Positions 25,370-39,099 of a stretch of DNA of 64,000 nucleotides are shown piece after piece. Each line of letters starts with the position of its first letter. Within the stretch, counting starts at the first letter, position 1. Origin of the DNA: Brevipalpus yothersi (Eukaryota; Arthropoda; Arachnida; Trombidiformes; Tenuipalpidae); contig QZCP01000122.1 in NCBI GenBank assembly GCA_003956705.1, forward strand, positions 5,783 to 69,782. Direction: 5' to 3'. The notes under the pieces were generated by a model. It was given only the letters and a program-made list of their open reading frames with translations, made no database searches and was not told the DNA's origin. A program made the position numbers and the translations under genes.

Positions 25370-27390
25370 TTTGCATCATGATTCAGGCTCTCTTTTTTAT
25401 ACACACATACATACATATACACTTTTGACAATGAGAGAGTTGAAAATTGAACTTTTGTTTGGATGACTTACTAAGCGATTGGCAAATTGATGAGGTGATT
25501 GAAATTTTCATTATGATATGAAAATTCAGGCAATACTAAGGCCTACTACTAAGCTAGGAAATCGAATGTGGGTCTTTTTCTTCAGGCCTAATGATTTGGT
25601 GTGGTTAGTATGCTAATATGAGTAGAATAATGGCCTTGACCAGTGTACTGAGTTTTAAACGGTGATCTGTTGATGCCTGAAAAGTTACTCTCAAAATGCG
25701 CTTAGTCATATTGATCCTCTAATAATGATATTAACTGGAAGAGATTACAAATTATGCTCTCGAGCGGAAAAATACAAAATCTCATTGTTGAATAAACTTT
25801 GTAAGACTTTGAGCTGCCGCTAATCTTCAGAAACATTATTTAGAGTGATCAACTTTTTCCTACAGATTGGAAGACTTTGCATGATTGTTGGGAAGATTGA
25901 GAATTGAATTGCATTTCGCTTGAACAAGAATCATCTATATTTCAATTCTGAGCGAAGATATATTCTCAATTTACAAATTTGTGAAACATCTACTTCCCTT
26001 CAAAAAGTTTCAATTGCGAAGTTGTCAGTAGGATTTGCTTTGAGTTTCTCATTCTTTGAGTTGACTATCGACAATCAATACAATTTGATCAATTTGGAGA
26101 GAGAATAGATAGAGGATAGAATGATATCACCAATGGAAAATGTTGCTGATTCAGTATATTATATGCACCAAAAATTTCTTTTTCGATGAGATCTTGATGA
26201 AAAATTTACCAATTTATCATTGGAAACAAGGAAGTTCAGGAGTTTTCTAGTAACTTAGTAGTGATAGTAGCTAGTAGTTAAGCGATTCATTTTTTTCGAT
26301 TGACCAGAAAATTACTCGATGCATTATAGATTGTTACTGAAAAATTAGAAATATAAAATCTATTTATATAAACAATGCATATCGTCTTTTCACCTTGTGA
26401 TAAGGAAGAAAATGAAATTAAAACTTAGATGGTTCATTGGTGCATTCTGACTCATTTTTCCGACATCTTGAATGAACCCACCAGCAACAGCTACTAATAA
26501 TAGTAAGTTTGTTTCTCTTTAGAGAGTATTCCCGACGATATGAATATCTAGGAGAATTGTTGTAAGTCCATGATGCTGTACTTCCTCATTCTGTTACTCT
26601 TCCATCAAGTGAGGAAGAAGGAGTAAGTTTTTTTTCTAGGTCTTCTAGATACACAAGAAACAGTTACATCATAGGAATAGAGATCGGCAAATCAATTTGA
26701 TTTGAGATTCAATTTCTGATATGATATCTGATCGAAGGATGCAACCAAGTTTCCATAAGCGAACTGATTTGATAGATCCTCATTTTCAATTCTATAGTTA
26801 TCGTTACCAGTAGAATGAATTGGTTACTTTCAATTTGAATAATTTGACAGAGTTTTCCTTAGACCCTGTTGAGATCTCTCGATTGAGATAACGAGGAGGT
26901 ATTTTTTCCAATATTAAAAAGGTCAGTTTAAGAATAGGACAATTCTTTTGATCATAAATAAAGACTCATGTATCAGCAGAGAAAGAAAGGAAATGAATCC
27001 TAGTCAAAGTTGGAAAATTTAATAGAGAACAGAATAGCAACAGCTATGCTTTGAGCATGAATTGCTGATAGGACAAAAAAAATTTTTGTCAAAAACAAAT
27101 ATCTATAATTTGATTAACGGAGGAAGTCACTTTTGTTGCATTTGCATCAAGAAGGAAGAGAAAGAAAATTGATATGATAATAACAAAAAACTATGTCTGC
27201 ATAACCAAATACTGTGAAAAAAATATAAATAACAGTCAAAATTCAAACAAAGGTACATTGAAATTGTTTTAGCCATAAAAAAGGGGTGAAAACAGCTTTG
27301 AATATTTTCCAACAACTGAAATTCATACCAATTGTGACATCAATTGGTCGCTTTAGCGTTTCAGTTTTAGATACTATAACCATCTGATGA
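25367..27390. other. Gene-free intergenic region
   Basis: AT-rich sequence between the gap and the 3' end of HDAC11. The right end probably holds HDAC11 3' UTR. No gene recognised on either strand. Confidence 0.5.
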
Positions 27391-28811
27391 TTATTCGATA
27401 ATCTTTTTCTCAAAGAGATTGATCAGCGAGTCTGCAATAACTCGAGCATTAGACTTTTGATAGCCACCACTAGTCAACATCACGATGGCTGACGATATAG
27501 ACTTTGCATGTGAAAAAACGAACTCATCACGCTGTATCACTCCCTGTAAGACGAAAAAATTGGCTTTGAATAAACATAGTCTCATGAGAACTCACCAAAA
27601 TGACGGAATCAAGATGATAAAAATCAGATTGAATTGAAATCCCAATGCATTCTGAATTACCGTTATGTTGACCATATCCACTCACCTGAGGAGAAACTTT
27701 TAAAGCTCCTAAAGGATCACCAATCAATACATCAGTTCCAGCATTATAAATGATTAAATCAGGTTTGAAGGTGTTGGTAGCTCTTGGTAAATTTCTGAGA
27801 GGATTAAAAAGTTTTATGAATGACCAAAAATCATCTCAGAGACGCATTGAGAATCATTACTCAAATTGGACTCACTTCTTGAGAAGCGAAAGATATTCTT
27901 CATCCTCAACATAACATTTCAATGGTATTGGACAATCAATGGCTTCCTTTGCTTTGTTATCATGAGGATATACACTTGAATTGTACATGTCCAAAATGAA
28001 AAGTTGATCCTAAGGATATTGAATAGTAAAAATTACATTAATTTGAATTCAAAGAATGGACTGTATGGGAGCAAACCTTTTTGGACGAGTCTTTTTCGCG
28101 TATTTCTAGAGCATCGTTTTCATGTCCATTACCTTGATGTGCATCGAGATCAACAATCATCACTTTGAGCTTATGATCCACTTTAGTCCATAAATATTTT
28201 ATAATGAGTGTGATATCAGCTAGTAGACAAAATCCACCAGCTGATTGTGATGAACAATGATGAAATCCTCCACCCAAATTGATTGCATAACCATGTTTGA
28301 GGGCCAAATATCCAGCCAATACGGACCCAGCAGTGTGATATTTGATTGGAGTGATGAGATGGGTTTGAATCACTGACATTGGAGTAACAGCTAAGATGGA
28401 TAGTTCAGCTGCTTTAGCATTGAATAGTTTTGATGTATTCAAAGATTTGATGAACATGTCGGTGTGGACTAATCGAAGTTCTTCATTCTCTACCGGACGA
28501 AGAGGAGTGATGAGGTTGATCTTCTTATTTTGGCTCTGTGGGAGAAAGTGATTGGCCTGGTTAATGAATGATAAAGACCAGGTAAAGATCAAACTTACAT
28601 TCATAAAATCTTTCAAATATTGAGCAATTTTACCCCATTTTTTGGTATCAAATGGGTGGAGTTTCTCCATTCCAAACATACCCATATCATAATTTTTGTT
28701 ATACACAATCGGAAGCTGATCAGATAACACTTCATATTGATGAAGGGCACAATTTGATACACAATTCTGAAATCTTGACCAGGATGCTGATTGTCTTTCC
28801 GAATCTGCCAT
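27391..28811 (-). CDS. HDAC11: Histone deacetylase 11 (class IV)
   Basis: Five exons: 28811-28599, 28535-28077, 28009-27876, 27794-27686, 27543-27391, summing to 1068 nt, 355 aa (human 347). Class IV zinc deacetylase/deacylase. The N-terminal MEKLHPFDTKKWGK motif is diagnostic of HDAC11. Catalytic landmarks are all present: the HHCSS pair (His163/164), zinc ligands Asp202 and His204 in DLDAHQGNGHE, Asp290 in NAGTDVLIGD, and the transition-state Tyr333 in SGGYQK. HDAC11 removes long-chain acyl groups from lysine in vertebrates; substrates here are unknown. Introns are short (the first is 63 nt). It ends soon after the catalytic core, lacking the longer tail of the human protein. Nothing suggests loss of activity. 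Confidence 0.95.
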
Positions 28812-29927
28812 CTAATTGTTCGTGAAACCCAAAAAGATCATCACAATATTAGTAAGAGTTCGATGTGGAAACAGTGTTGATAGCAAATCTTACCTTTCTT
28901 TGGGAGAATTTCTAATTATTTAATAATATCAACTATCGAAAGTTTGTGATGATCGGATATCTACCAATTCAGCCCTCAATTTGCGTGTTTATTCCGACAA
29001 GATTGAGCGATTTTGTTAAAATCGAACAATAGAAAGATGAACATTCTCTAAATCTTGAAATATGGAAAGAATCGAATGTTAAAGGAAAAAGATATAAAAT
29101 ATTTCATTAATATCAAGAAGGCTATCGGAAAACATCAATATTTTTCACGATCAAACTAATACTCATTTCTTGCCGAAATCATGATCGTAACTATGGCCCT
29201 GTCAGAGTGGCCACGAAAATCGAATGATCAAAAATGAACGATTTTAGAATCAAAAGGATTCACACAAAATACTCACCCAACTGATCAGCATCATTCATCA
29301 CTTTCAACCATTCATCACTTCTCCATGGAACGATGAGAATAACATTTCAATCTAAAGTGTGTGTTAAGATATCATTAACAAGTAATAATAGTAATGATAA
29401 TAGTAATGGTAAGATGATACTCATATGAGGAGCTCTCGTGCGATACTCATGAGAAGCTTTTTCCTGAAGGAAATGAAAAGAGAGAGGAAAAGATGAGCGA
29501 GAGTCGAAAGTTTCACATAATCAAATGGAACGCAATTTCCTCATGTTGAATATCGCTTTGAGGCATTGGAAAGAACGAGAATCGTCATTGAGCAAGAATC
29601 AATAGATTCTTGAGTAATTTAACTTTTCCGAGAATTTAAATCAATCAACATGTGTGTAAGCAGCTGTTGATTAGAACACGAAAGAATCCATTTGATTAAA
29701 ATAATACTATCTCAACAATGGAAAATGGTAGTGAAATGATGCTTGCTTAGTTCTGATGGGGAAGGAGAATCACTTGAACAATTATTTCTCTTTTTTTGCT
29801 TCACCAAGAAGCATGCTTTATATTAATGTAATCAATTTAACAATTTATATATACGTATTTTTATATATATACTTTAGCTATTTGGAGAGATAAAATTCGG
29901 GACAATATAAAGAAAGCTGCTTTGAGA
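28812..29927. other. Intergenic space between HDAC11 and mannosidase II
   Basis: About 1.1 kb of AT-rich DNA holding the HDAC11 5' flank and mannosidase 3' flank. The two genes are in tandem on the minus strand. No further gene seen. Confidence 0.55.
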
Positions 29928-32900
29928 TCACTTTAGCCTTAAGGCATATACGGAAAAATCAATGGTATCCATTTCAACACTCAGATCGTGGAGAGAAAGG
30001 TTACTTTTGATTTCATCCAACAGAGAAAGACTCATGGAAGAAACACTAGGCTGTAGAGCATTGATTAGATTAGATGACAGATGGGGTAATAATTTAAACG
30101 ATGGTGTTGTACATTGTGCTTCACAGCTGGATGCGAATCGATGTAAGAATAGATGAAATTCGTTGAAAGAAACTAAATTTGTTCTAAAATTCACAAGATG
30201 AACATCACAGGGTAAAGAGGTAGGCATCACATTCAGTTCACCCTGATTACTAGGAACAATGGACTGCATCTGATGAACTGGATTCAATAATCTTAAAAGA
30301 CTCTTTTGCACTTGATTACTTGGCTTCAAAGACTCGCTTGGTCTTTGTTCAACGAATATTCGAAAACGTTCTCGGGTTCGTCGATTGTCTGTAATACCTT
30401 GGGCAACACCTCTATTGTCATCTTGAAGTAAACGGCGATCCAAGAAGACATCAAAAGAACCTGGACGCGAACTTGTGGCACCCAACGGTTGAGCTGATAG
30501 TATACTCAAGCGAGTCCATTTATCCTCTATATAACCAAGACTAGGAAGAGGATATACGTTACCTTGGAGAGGTATCTTGTCATACCAAGTTCGTTTGACC
30601 ATCTGCGATGAGGGAATAAACAATTTATACACATGAAACTGAGAAAATAGTATAGTATGAGTATTAATAAACAACTAACCTGAAGACTGTTAAGATCAGT
30701 GAAAAATGTTGGGCCATTTCTTATCTTGGATGAGAATCTCATCAAAAACTCTCGATTATCAAGAGAACCTTTAACCATTTGAAATTCATTTTCAATATCA
30801 AAATACTTTTGGCCTTTAAAGAGAGTGATGCGGTGTCGAAGCTTGAGTCCATCGTCCAAGAGAACTTCAACATAACTCATGATAGGTCCTTTAATCACCC
30901 GTATTGGTGGACTTTGGATTGGTAGCTTTTGAGCATCTTGAGAATCAGGCAAGAAAAGATAGGCGCCACTCTTCTCTCGATTGCCATGTCTGGTCCCGTA
31001 TGTCATGAAATTAATGGTTACATTCAATGATTTGAATAAATCATTGGAATACAAATCACTTCTACTGAGTGATCCAGTAGCAACATTGAAGATTAATTTG
31101 ATACTCTCTGTACTAATCTCGAATTCCTTCTCAGGTGAAGGAATGGAATCAAAATTGTACAAAGTGATCTGACTTGACTCATAATTGAAAGACAACTCCT
31201 GTGTGGAGCTTTCAAGAGTATACTGAGCTATAGAAATAGGTTTCAGATGAGCAATGAAGCAAGCTTCATATACATCATTCAGTAGCTCTTTTTGTTCGTA
31301 TACTTTATTAATTTGTACCTCTTCGATCATTTTCCCGCTTGGATCGCGAATTATCCAATTGGTAAAGTTTTCTGGTATTGCCAGACAAATAAGTTCATCT
31401 CTTTCCACAGCAAGAGAGTTAAAAACAACAAAATAGCTGCAAAATAGAAATGATCATGAATTAAAAATATATCACCAAACTTCGATCAAATCCGGACATA
31501 CTTTTTCATATCATCATTAACTTTCAAGATATCTTGAAGGGGCAAAAGATAACGATTAGGAAGAACATCTATGGGAGTTAATGGCACATTTTTTCCGGTC
31601 GGGAAATGAAGTAGAAGAGATGCCATAGTACTTATGATTTCTTGGCACTTTTGGAATGAATTGAATAGCCTGGAATGACCAAAACAGTATTATAGAAGTA
31701 TCATAGAAAAATGAAGTAAAAGTAAAAGTGAGAGTAAAATAACAAACCTCATACTATAATCATCAACGACAGCATTCTTGGATGTACCAGTGATACCATC
31801 ATGATGCTGGAAAAGGTCTAAATTGAGACGAGCGTAAGTCAGTTTTTGTGAAAGACGCTCTTTTGTAGGTTTATCGACTTCTGATAAGATACAACCAAGT
31901 GTGAAAATTATTTCTGCACTTCGAACATAACTTTCCAACATTCTATCCATGCTCTTATGGAATGGACGTGTGGTATAATATCCACTCCAGTAATTGTCAT
32001 CACGATCTGCATAAGTGAAAAAATCTCCACCAAGAGATGGGAATGTTTCTTCCAAAGGAAGAGAATCAAAATAATCTTTTAAAGTTCCCCATTTTATCTG
32101 TTGAATAATGACACACAAAAATTAAGCTTCATTGTGCTTGATAAGCCCGATTAGAATTTACCTCTATATTCATATTGGAATTGATGTAGTCAAAAAGCCG
32201 CTGATAGTTTGAGAACTGATTTTCCCATTCTGAAAGTTTATCCCAACGGAAATCATCACCTGAGAGAATATGATAGAAGCAGATTAGCATCCACTATGAA
32301 GAAGAAAACTTTCAACATACCAAGAGGCACAAGTAGAGAGTCTGTTTTGTAAAGAGTGGCTTTTTTCATGTACTGTTCAGCTAACATTGAAGCTCTAATT
32401 GCAACATTGGCAGCAGATATTCTTTGTGGAGGTACTTTCCATGGACAAGCAATACGAGTTGGAGGCAGACGTTTGAAATCAAATTGGCAGCAAACTTTCG
32501 GATCTGGTCCACAAGTATGAGGAATGTCGTAGGAGTAGAAAGGCTCTACGTGACAGAGGATGGATGGAGAGTTTTCAGTTTCCCAGTATTGCTTCCAGCG
32601 AAATTCTAATAAATGATTTTGAGCCAGATACTTTTTGATAGAATAATGTACTCGTTGAATCACCATAGCTTTGAATCCCATTTTTTTCAGTAAAAAGCCC
32701 ATTGTTGGAGATAGACCAAAAGGATCAATTGCCCATCCATGACGGGGTCTGTAATTGAGAGTGTTTCTCAAAAATTCATGTCCATCTACCATTTGAGCGA
32801 TCATAGCGGCATAATGTGTGTTGGCCTCATCATTCATCACCCAGCCTCCAGTCACGATTTCCAGCTGACCATTATCAAGCAGAGTTTTAACCAGCTCTCG

Positions 32901-33602
32901 GTCGTCTTCACTCTTCACATTTGACCACCAAGCAGCGAAAAAACTTGTCTCTGCCCATATGAATGAGTAGCTAGGATTTTCAGATAACTTTTTGAGAACA
33001 TTATTCAAAATATGGCGGGTATGTTCATTCAAATATTGATCAAATGTTTTCAACCATCCCGGATCATTGTGGGAATGAGGTACAACAAAAACTTTCAGCT
33101 TTCGCGTGAAATTCCATCGACTTTCATCCACTTGTATATCCCAACCTTGCTTCCATGCTCCACCATCGGGATTGTCAAAAGGTATTAAGGCGAGAATGTT
33201 TTCCAAAGTGTCATTGAATGCTTCTCGATCTGTCAACAGGTGATATAAAAACAATCAGTCATTAAAAGGACACATTCTTGGGAAAAGAGAGCAGAAAATA
33301 CCTGGAACATTAGCACAAGTGCCGGAGCCTTCCAATTCTAATGGATTAGTATTCAAACTTGCAAAGTAGAGTTTCTCAATTTTCTCACGCAATTCATCGA
33401 GAACAGCACGATTCTCCTTAAACCCATTTTCTAATTGTGTCAGACGAGATTGTATCTCATTGCTGAGCTTTATGTCATTCAACACAAGATTACGATCTGG
33501 ATGATCACGAAGATTTGGTAGATAGAAGAATGTGGTGACAATTATCGAAATTCCAGCAATCCACAGGAAATAGATTATGTTACTTCTCTTGAGACGGAGC
33601 AT
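29928..33602 (-). CDS. MAN2A: Golgi alpha-mannosidase II (GH38)
   Basis: Seven exons: 33602-33302, 33229-32321, 32259-32162, 32097-31748, 31669-31502, 31436-30680, 30602-29928, summing to 3258 nt, 1085 aa. Trims two mannoses from GlcNAcMan5GlcNAc2 in the Golgi, committing N-glycans to complex form. It is a type II membrane protein: cytoplasmic MLRLKRSN, membrane anchor about 9-28, stem, then the GH38 domain. HSHNDPGW (His154, Asp156) supplies zinc ligands; GWAIDPFGLSPTM holds the nucleophile Asp269; FQHHDGITGT holds the third-ligand His near 535. The start is the first ATG in frame; a longer frame to 33650 would need GTG and is closed by a TGA. Orthology to MAN2A1 versus MAN2A2 cannot be resolved. 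HDAC11 follows in tandem. Confidence 0.94.
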
Positions 33603-33654
33603 ACTTGGCGATTTAACATCAGCCAAAATCGGAAATATCTCTGCTGCCACTCAT

Positions 33655-34765
33655 TGACCAGCCAATATAAACAATATCACATTAAAATAAACATTCAAAA
33701 ATTGAATAATCAATCAAAAAGTCCAAGCACAATAATGAAGACGTGTCTTAATGATGCTCCGATCGAATTGATCGATAAATTTTCTGCCCTCTATTCACTA
33801 ACAGTATAACGGTATTGTTATTGTTGTGAAATGCTTCTTTATCGCCCAAGTTTATGATGATGATTATATCTACCAGCAACCATCATATCCATGAAACAGA
33901 GAGAAGGATAGCACAATTATGTGTGTGCGTTAAATATACAGATTTCATAAATTATACATGTAAATGAGAACCAGTATCAGGATCCATTTGATCCAATGTA
34001 TCACGTATAATGAGCTTTGATCAGCAAATGAAACTGTACTTGAGATTATATTTCAGCCTGAAACTTTCAGCTGCTGTGGTATATACTGTGAAATAGAAAC
34101 ACACACATACACAAGTAAATAAGCAGTTGAAGGTGATGTTAGAGTGATCACTAATTTCACTTGATTTGATTAATCAATTGAAAAAATGAAGATGTAAACA
34201 AAGTGAATAAACACTTACTCTTTGACTGTTCTCACTTTGAACACAAACATCAAGATCGAGATGGTCAACACAAACACACACACACTCAATTAACTAATAA
34301 TATTTTTATCTATTTCTAAGTTATATTCAGACACTAGTAGAGTGGCTATCCGTACAATTTAATTAAAGGACATGTTTTCACAAATGAAAAAGACACTGAA
34401 AAAAGAGCAGACAACAGCTGCTTTTGAACAGCGAAAGTAGTGAGCATCAATAAAGTGAACTTTATTGTGTACTTCAAAATCAGACATAAACACAAGAGTG
34501 AAAAGCGCTCTCGTTTATTCAACTCATGCTTTGGCATTATTTTTAGCAACCCGTTATGATTGGTAACCGAAAAAAGGAAGACAAAGTTTAGGTAGAAACT
34601 TCGATCTTTTTGGAGACGATGTTTTAGCTTGGTCCTCCTTCGGTAGGAATCGATAAGACATGTAATTATTGGGCGCAAGAAAAGATTTGTCCATGATAAT
34701 TTCTAATTAGATAGGAAAAATTGACCTCTCAGTGATAGAGCAAAGATTCAAGGAAAAATTAGCAT
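33655..34765. other. Gene-free region upstream of mannosidase II
   Basis: Probable promoter and 5' flank of mannosidase II, with CA-rich low complexity near 34100-34290. No coding feature is supported. Confidence 0.5.
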
Positions 34766-34769
34766 GAAA

Positions 34770-35650
34770 ACGGAATATTCTGTGGGTAATGTCCAGAGAG
34801 TATTGACAGTACTCTTTGGTAATGTCGGTAGTGTAGAAAAATTTAGAAAAAAATGACTAAATTTATAATAATATCAAAAGGGGGCTTGAAGAGGGAGTTG
34901 CACAAAATCGTTGGACATTTTCAGGAGATAATGAGATCATTGATGGATTAAAACAATTGGCACAAATTATTAGCCTAAGAGAAAGTGAATGTCAAAGTGT
35001 CAAAATTGTCTTTAAATAATACAGGATCTGCTCGAAACTCAACGCTTTTCAATGGCATATAGCCATATATCGATGCAAATTGATTTATACAGCTGGAACG
35101 AGCAGTGAGATGGTTAATCACATCATTAGACAGTGTGACCGAATTAACACATTCAGGACAGCGAAATTTTTTCCTCGGTAAGACCTTGATAGGCGCCTTA
35201 CCAGTCACATTGGAAACCAGAAAGTTCATCGCGATATCTTCACAATTCATATTCTTGTAAACAATTTCGAATATGCTCCGATCCATGACAAAAGAGTAAA
35301 GATAGTTATAATGCTACGAATTGAGAGAAAAAAAGTTAATAATCTGACACTTTGTATCTACTTATTTCATAGAGTTATGGATATACTAACCTTATGGTAG
35401 AAAGCAGCTCCAGTTAAAATCATTGATAAGTCATTGGTCCATTCTGATTCATATTTCCACTGATTAATCTCATTATCCCATCGGTGGACACGAGATGGGA
35501 ATCCAACAATTACATCCGGAAACTCACACCAAACTTGGTACCCAAACTCCAACTCATCGCCAGTTAACATGGCAATATCATCGTCGATTGCTAGAATGGT
35601 ATCAGTAGTTATATCATTAAAAGAAAAAAATCTAATGCTTAACTCGTTTC
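34770..35650 (-). pseudogene. Truncated duplicate of the EXT2 3' end
   Basis: A partial copy of the EXT2 gene at 48305-50637, in the same orientation. It includes the end of the first exon (about 35650-35391, covering the DDD region to AAFYHK), the donor GT, the intron, the acceptor and most of the second exon (35313-34975). It also carries flanking DNA matching about 48126-48305. The intron is kept, so it arose by DNA duplication, not retroposition. The C-terminal segment corresponding to parent residues LPEKLKKFYRFGEL is deleted and replaced by a short different tail. The copy has substitutions such as Asp to Tyr after FEIV. It lacks the N-terminal half, membrane anchor and GT47 domain, so it cannot make a working enzyme. 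Confidence 0.88.
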
Positions 35651-35953
35651 CTCTCCATAGAAGTAATTTGTTTTTGTTTTGTCTCCGCTGTAACTCATTT
35701 TATTCTCGGCTCTCTAGTTGTCTCCAATTAATATAACATTGCTCAGATGAAGGCGGTTTGAATCATCTTCACCAAGCAGACTATGGAACTAAACCAGACT
35801 AAACCAGGTAGGAGACTCTTTCACCATCTTTTCATGGAATTTTCTCTTTTTTTCTCTCATTTCGCAAGTGTATCGACTGGAAAAAAGATTTTCAGCCCGA
35901 TCCTCCTATTCTGATCTATTGGTGGAATATTCTATGCTGACGATTTCACGTTG

Positions 35954-36422
35954 TTACAGCTTAATGAGAAGTGGGTTGAGGAAAAACTCGATAGCTTCCT
36001 TTTCGGACAAGAATTTATCTCTAAGATCGTGATACTGACGAGGTGGTTCATTGAAAGTTTCAGATGATGTCTGAAGAGGAGAAGAGGAGAAAATTATCCA
36101 GATATGGTTATTATTGTGAGACTTTTAACGCGTCGATTTGAGTAAAACTCACAGCGATCAACTCATCGTTGCCAATATTCTCGGACCTCCGTTCACTCGC
36201 ACTTGAGCACGTTTCCGGAGCATTCAAGATGAAGAAGTTGTCTCACCTAAACGATGGATTGAATGACATCAATGGTGAATGACTGAGAAGGGAATATGGT
36301 GAAACACACTCGAGCAACTCTGAAGAAGATGCAAAGTTTATACTGGAGAAGAAAGAAGACAATGCTTGTAGACAAACGCCTGAGCACGTGAAGTCTGAAT
36401 GCCAATGATATGAAGAATGAAG
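35954..36422 (-). CDS. Unidentified coding-like segment, 3' end of a gene or relic
   Basis: A probable terminal exon 36070-35954 follows a good CT-rich acceptor and encodes a coherent charged tail (segments RQYHDLRDKF and EKEAIEFFLNPLL) ending in TAA. It joins in frame to sequence ending at 36153 with donor GTGAGT. That upstream sequence is in the same frame back to 36422 except for one TGA at 36245-36243. The TGA could lie in a 45-nt GT-AG intron (about 36246-36202), which would keep the frame but is shorter than other introns here; otherwise this is a nonsense mutation. I do not recognise the protein. Support is frame continuity and splice sites only. Confidence 0.35.
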
Positions 36423-39095
36423 CTGATTAAGAAAGAAAAAGATAGAAAATGGATAATCACTTGAGAAATTGATTGCATATCAATGATGAGAAAGAGGTCT
36501 TTTGGCGATGAAAAAGGTGGAGAACAGCATAATTCGAATCGTGGGAACGATTTCTTCAGTCAATTTATGTAGAGAAAGTGGCATGGAGAAGTCTCCCGTG
36601 CTGTTGATAGCAAAAAAACCAGTAGTTTTGAAAATACTTCCAGTTTTCGGTTAGTTACTGGAGCTTTTCTAGATTAGTGAATGATTGCAAGTCAACAGCC
36701 CAAGGCTTAATTCTTGTCTAAGCTAAGTGACCCAAAGTTTAACTTCGATATCTCCTTCCTCTATCTTTCCATTAGTATACCCATCCATATTCTTGATTAA
36801 CATTTACAGTAGTAGTTGTAGTTTTCATTTATTCGTGATCTATTCACCTTGTCGTTCAGGGGATTGCTCAATTGGAGCATTTTGGAAATTCTCTCACTTC
36901 ATCTTCTCTCGCTTCCTTTTCTCTCCCTCTCTTTTCTTCGGTAAAATCACGTTTCGTCTTCCTATCAGCATGCATATTCATGAAAGAAAGTGACCCTGAT
37001 CAACTATATATGTAGTATTATTGACCTACAGTTGAGTTCAGACAAACTTTTAGCGCGTCTTGTAACCTTCTATCTTTTATGTACAACTGGGAATTATCGA
37101 TGTACTTCCATTTATTGCTATATAAGCTGGTTTTTGGTCTGATTAGGATCTCAGAACATAGAAAAAATTGCTGCACTGAGCTGGAGAAAGATGAATGATT
37201 TCAAGGAAAAAGTCACTCCATTGTAGGACTGGTAAGTCTGGTTCCTACTTGGTAGGACAGAGTAACCAGAATCATCAGATATCAGATCTTGATAGCAACA
37301 GCATCTTCCTAAATAGCTTGTTTTTCACTCATTCTCTCTCTTCATCCATCACCATTGCAACTGAATATGTTGCCATGGAATTGAGTGAGCGACTAGACAA
37401 AACAGACAGTTTAAATCAAGAATCGATATGGTTCCACCCGTGTAGGCACATACCTTTTCCTCTCTCTCACTAAAAAAGATACAATGTATCAAAATAAAAA
37501 TTCATTGGAGTTCTCGCTCTCGTAGTGAATAGCTGGATAGTTGATTTTTTTTGTTTGAATGCTACAAAATGGTATGCAACCATCACGATCATCTTTAGTT
37601 TAATTCGGTCTCTAAGATAGGAAGAAAGATCTTTCAATCAGTCCTCCGCTGTTCACTTGAACTGAAATGAAGCAAAATTCTCTCCCTCTCTCTCTTGACA
37701 AGAGCTTCAACGTCAAACGGCTCCACCGTTGACAGCCAATGCGGTGAGAGGTTTTTTGCGCAAACTTGGCAACTTAGTTTGTTTTGATCATTTTAAGCGT
37801 CAAAATGGTTAGTTTTGATTCTTTATCTCTTGCTGTCTTTTTCTCTAGGCTCGTCAATTTCCGATGGATGCAGTGGATAGGAAGCTGGGAAAGCTTGTCG
37901 TATGTAGCTCTGACAGTCACTCAGAACACATAACAAGTAGAAGTACTTGCTCAATAAAGCATTCAAAGCTGAGTGAGCGAAACAAGTTGTGGTGTAATTG
38001 GTTTATGTTTCTCGAATTTATGAGGAAAAATGAATAATAGTAGAACTTCGAATGGAAGACACATGCTAAGAAGGATTCTAAATATTGGGGACAAAAAGTT
38101 ATCACCCTCTCCACATAGATAAACATTTTTTCATCCCTTTTCCTATCCACTCATCTCCATGGAACTCCGAGATCCATCGCAATCCTACATGAATTAAGAT
38201 AGATATCCATGAGTTTCATTGAGAAGTACATTCGAGGAAGCTTTTCCAGACGAAGTTGACGAGGCTCATGAGAATCAAAATACCAGCATCAATGAGAAAC
38301 AATGGCAAATCATGTTGATTTTCTCTAATTCCACCTGCACTCTGATTGAATTTACTCTAATATGATGCAGTTCGTTGAGATCTATTCAGAGAGAAAAAAT
38401 TATGCCAACACCTCATGTAGTTGAAGAGGTATGAGCTACCGTTCGAAAATAGCTGCAATTGAAAAGTGGTCTGATTTCTTTCAGGAATTGTAACCCATTT
38501 CGGACCATCAAAAGTATATATTCTGGAAGGATATGAGAATCTCTATCTGATGGAAAAAAATTGTAACAGTTCCTTTCAGTTCGGGTGAGTTATTGAAGAC
38601 TGTCGGTTTGTGGCCTCATATCATGAGGAAAGAATTATTCTAACTCGGCCTAAAGGTGAGATTTTATCAACTCTCAATAACGATTCCAAAAATATGTTTG
38701 TGAGGTATATCGAGAAAGCTGAGATTAACTCTATCAAATGCAGAACCCATACTCCAACTATTTATTGGATCACATCGCAACATCATATATTCTAGGTGAT
38801 GCAAAACCCATACTTCTTTATTTATGGGAACATATATACAAGAATAAGAAATATGAGATTGTTGGAAAAGTTCAGGAACACTAACGGATTGTTGAAAAAT
38901 GATAGAAAAAGAAAGAAGAGATAATAAAATCATCATTATTGAAAAATATTGATTAATGACAAGATCAATTTTTCAATTTCTAAGATATCGACTAATGTTT
39001 AATTAAAAATTTGATTTATCCTTTCGAATTTGAGAATATAATTTGAAATTAAAACCATAAAACTTACATGTTTATCTCTGGAACCAGTTTACCTT
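36423..39095. other. Gene-free or unrecognised region
   Basis: No conserved gene recognised. A minus-strand stretch near 36500-36600 is open in one frame after an acceptor-like CAACAG and may be another exon of the unidentified gene ending at 35954. Two imperfect copies of a roughly 30-base segment containing ACCCATACT occur near 38742 and 38803. Confidence 0.4.
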
Positions 39096-39099
39096 GCAA

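Noticed and set aside
24466..25431. Long open frames on both strands across the N gap
   Set aside because: They consist of CT/GA repeat codons and unknown bases; no real protein sequence.
33603..33650. Mannosidase II start at 33650
   Set aside because: That codon is GTG and is preceded by an in-frame TGA; the ATG at 33602 gives a normal type II N-terminus.
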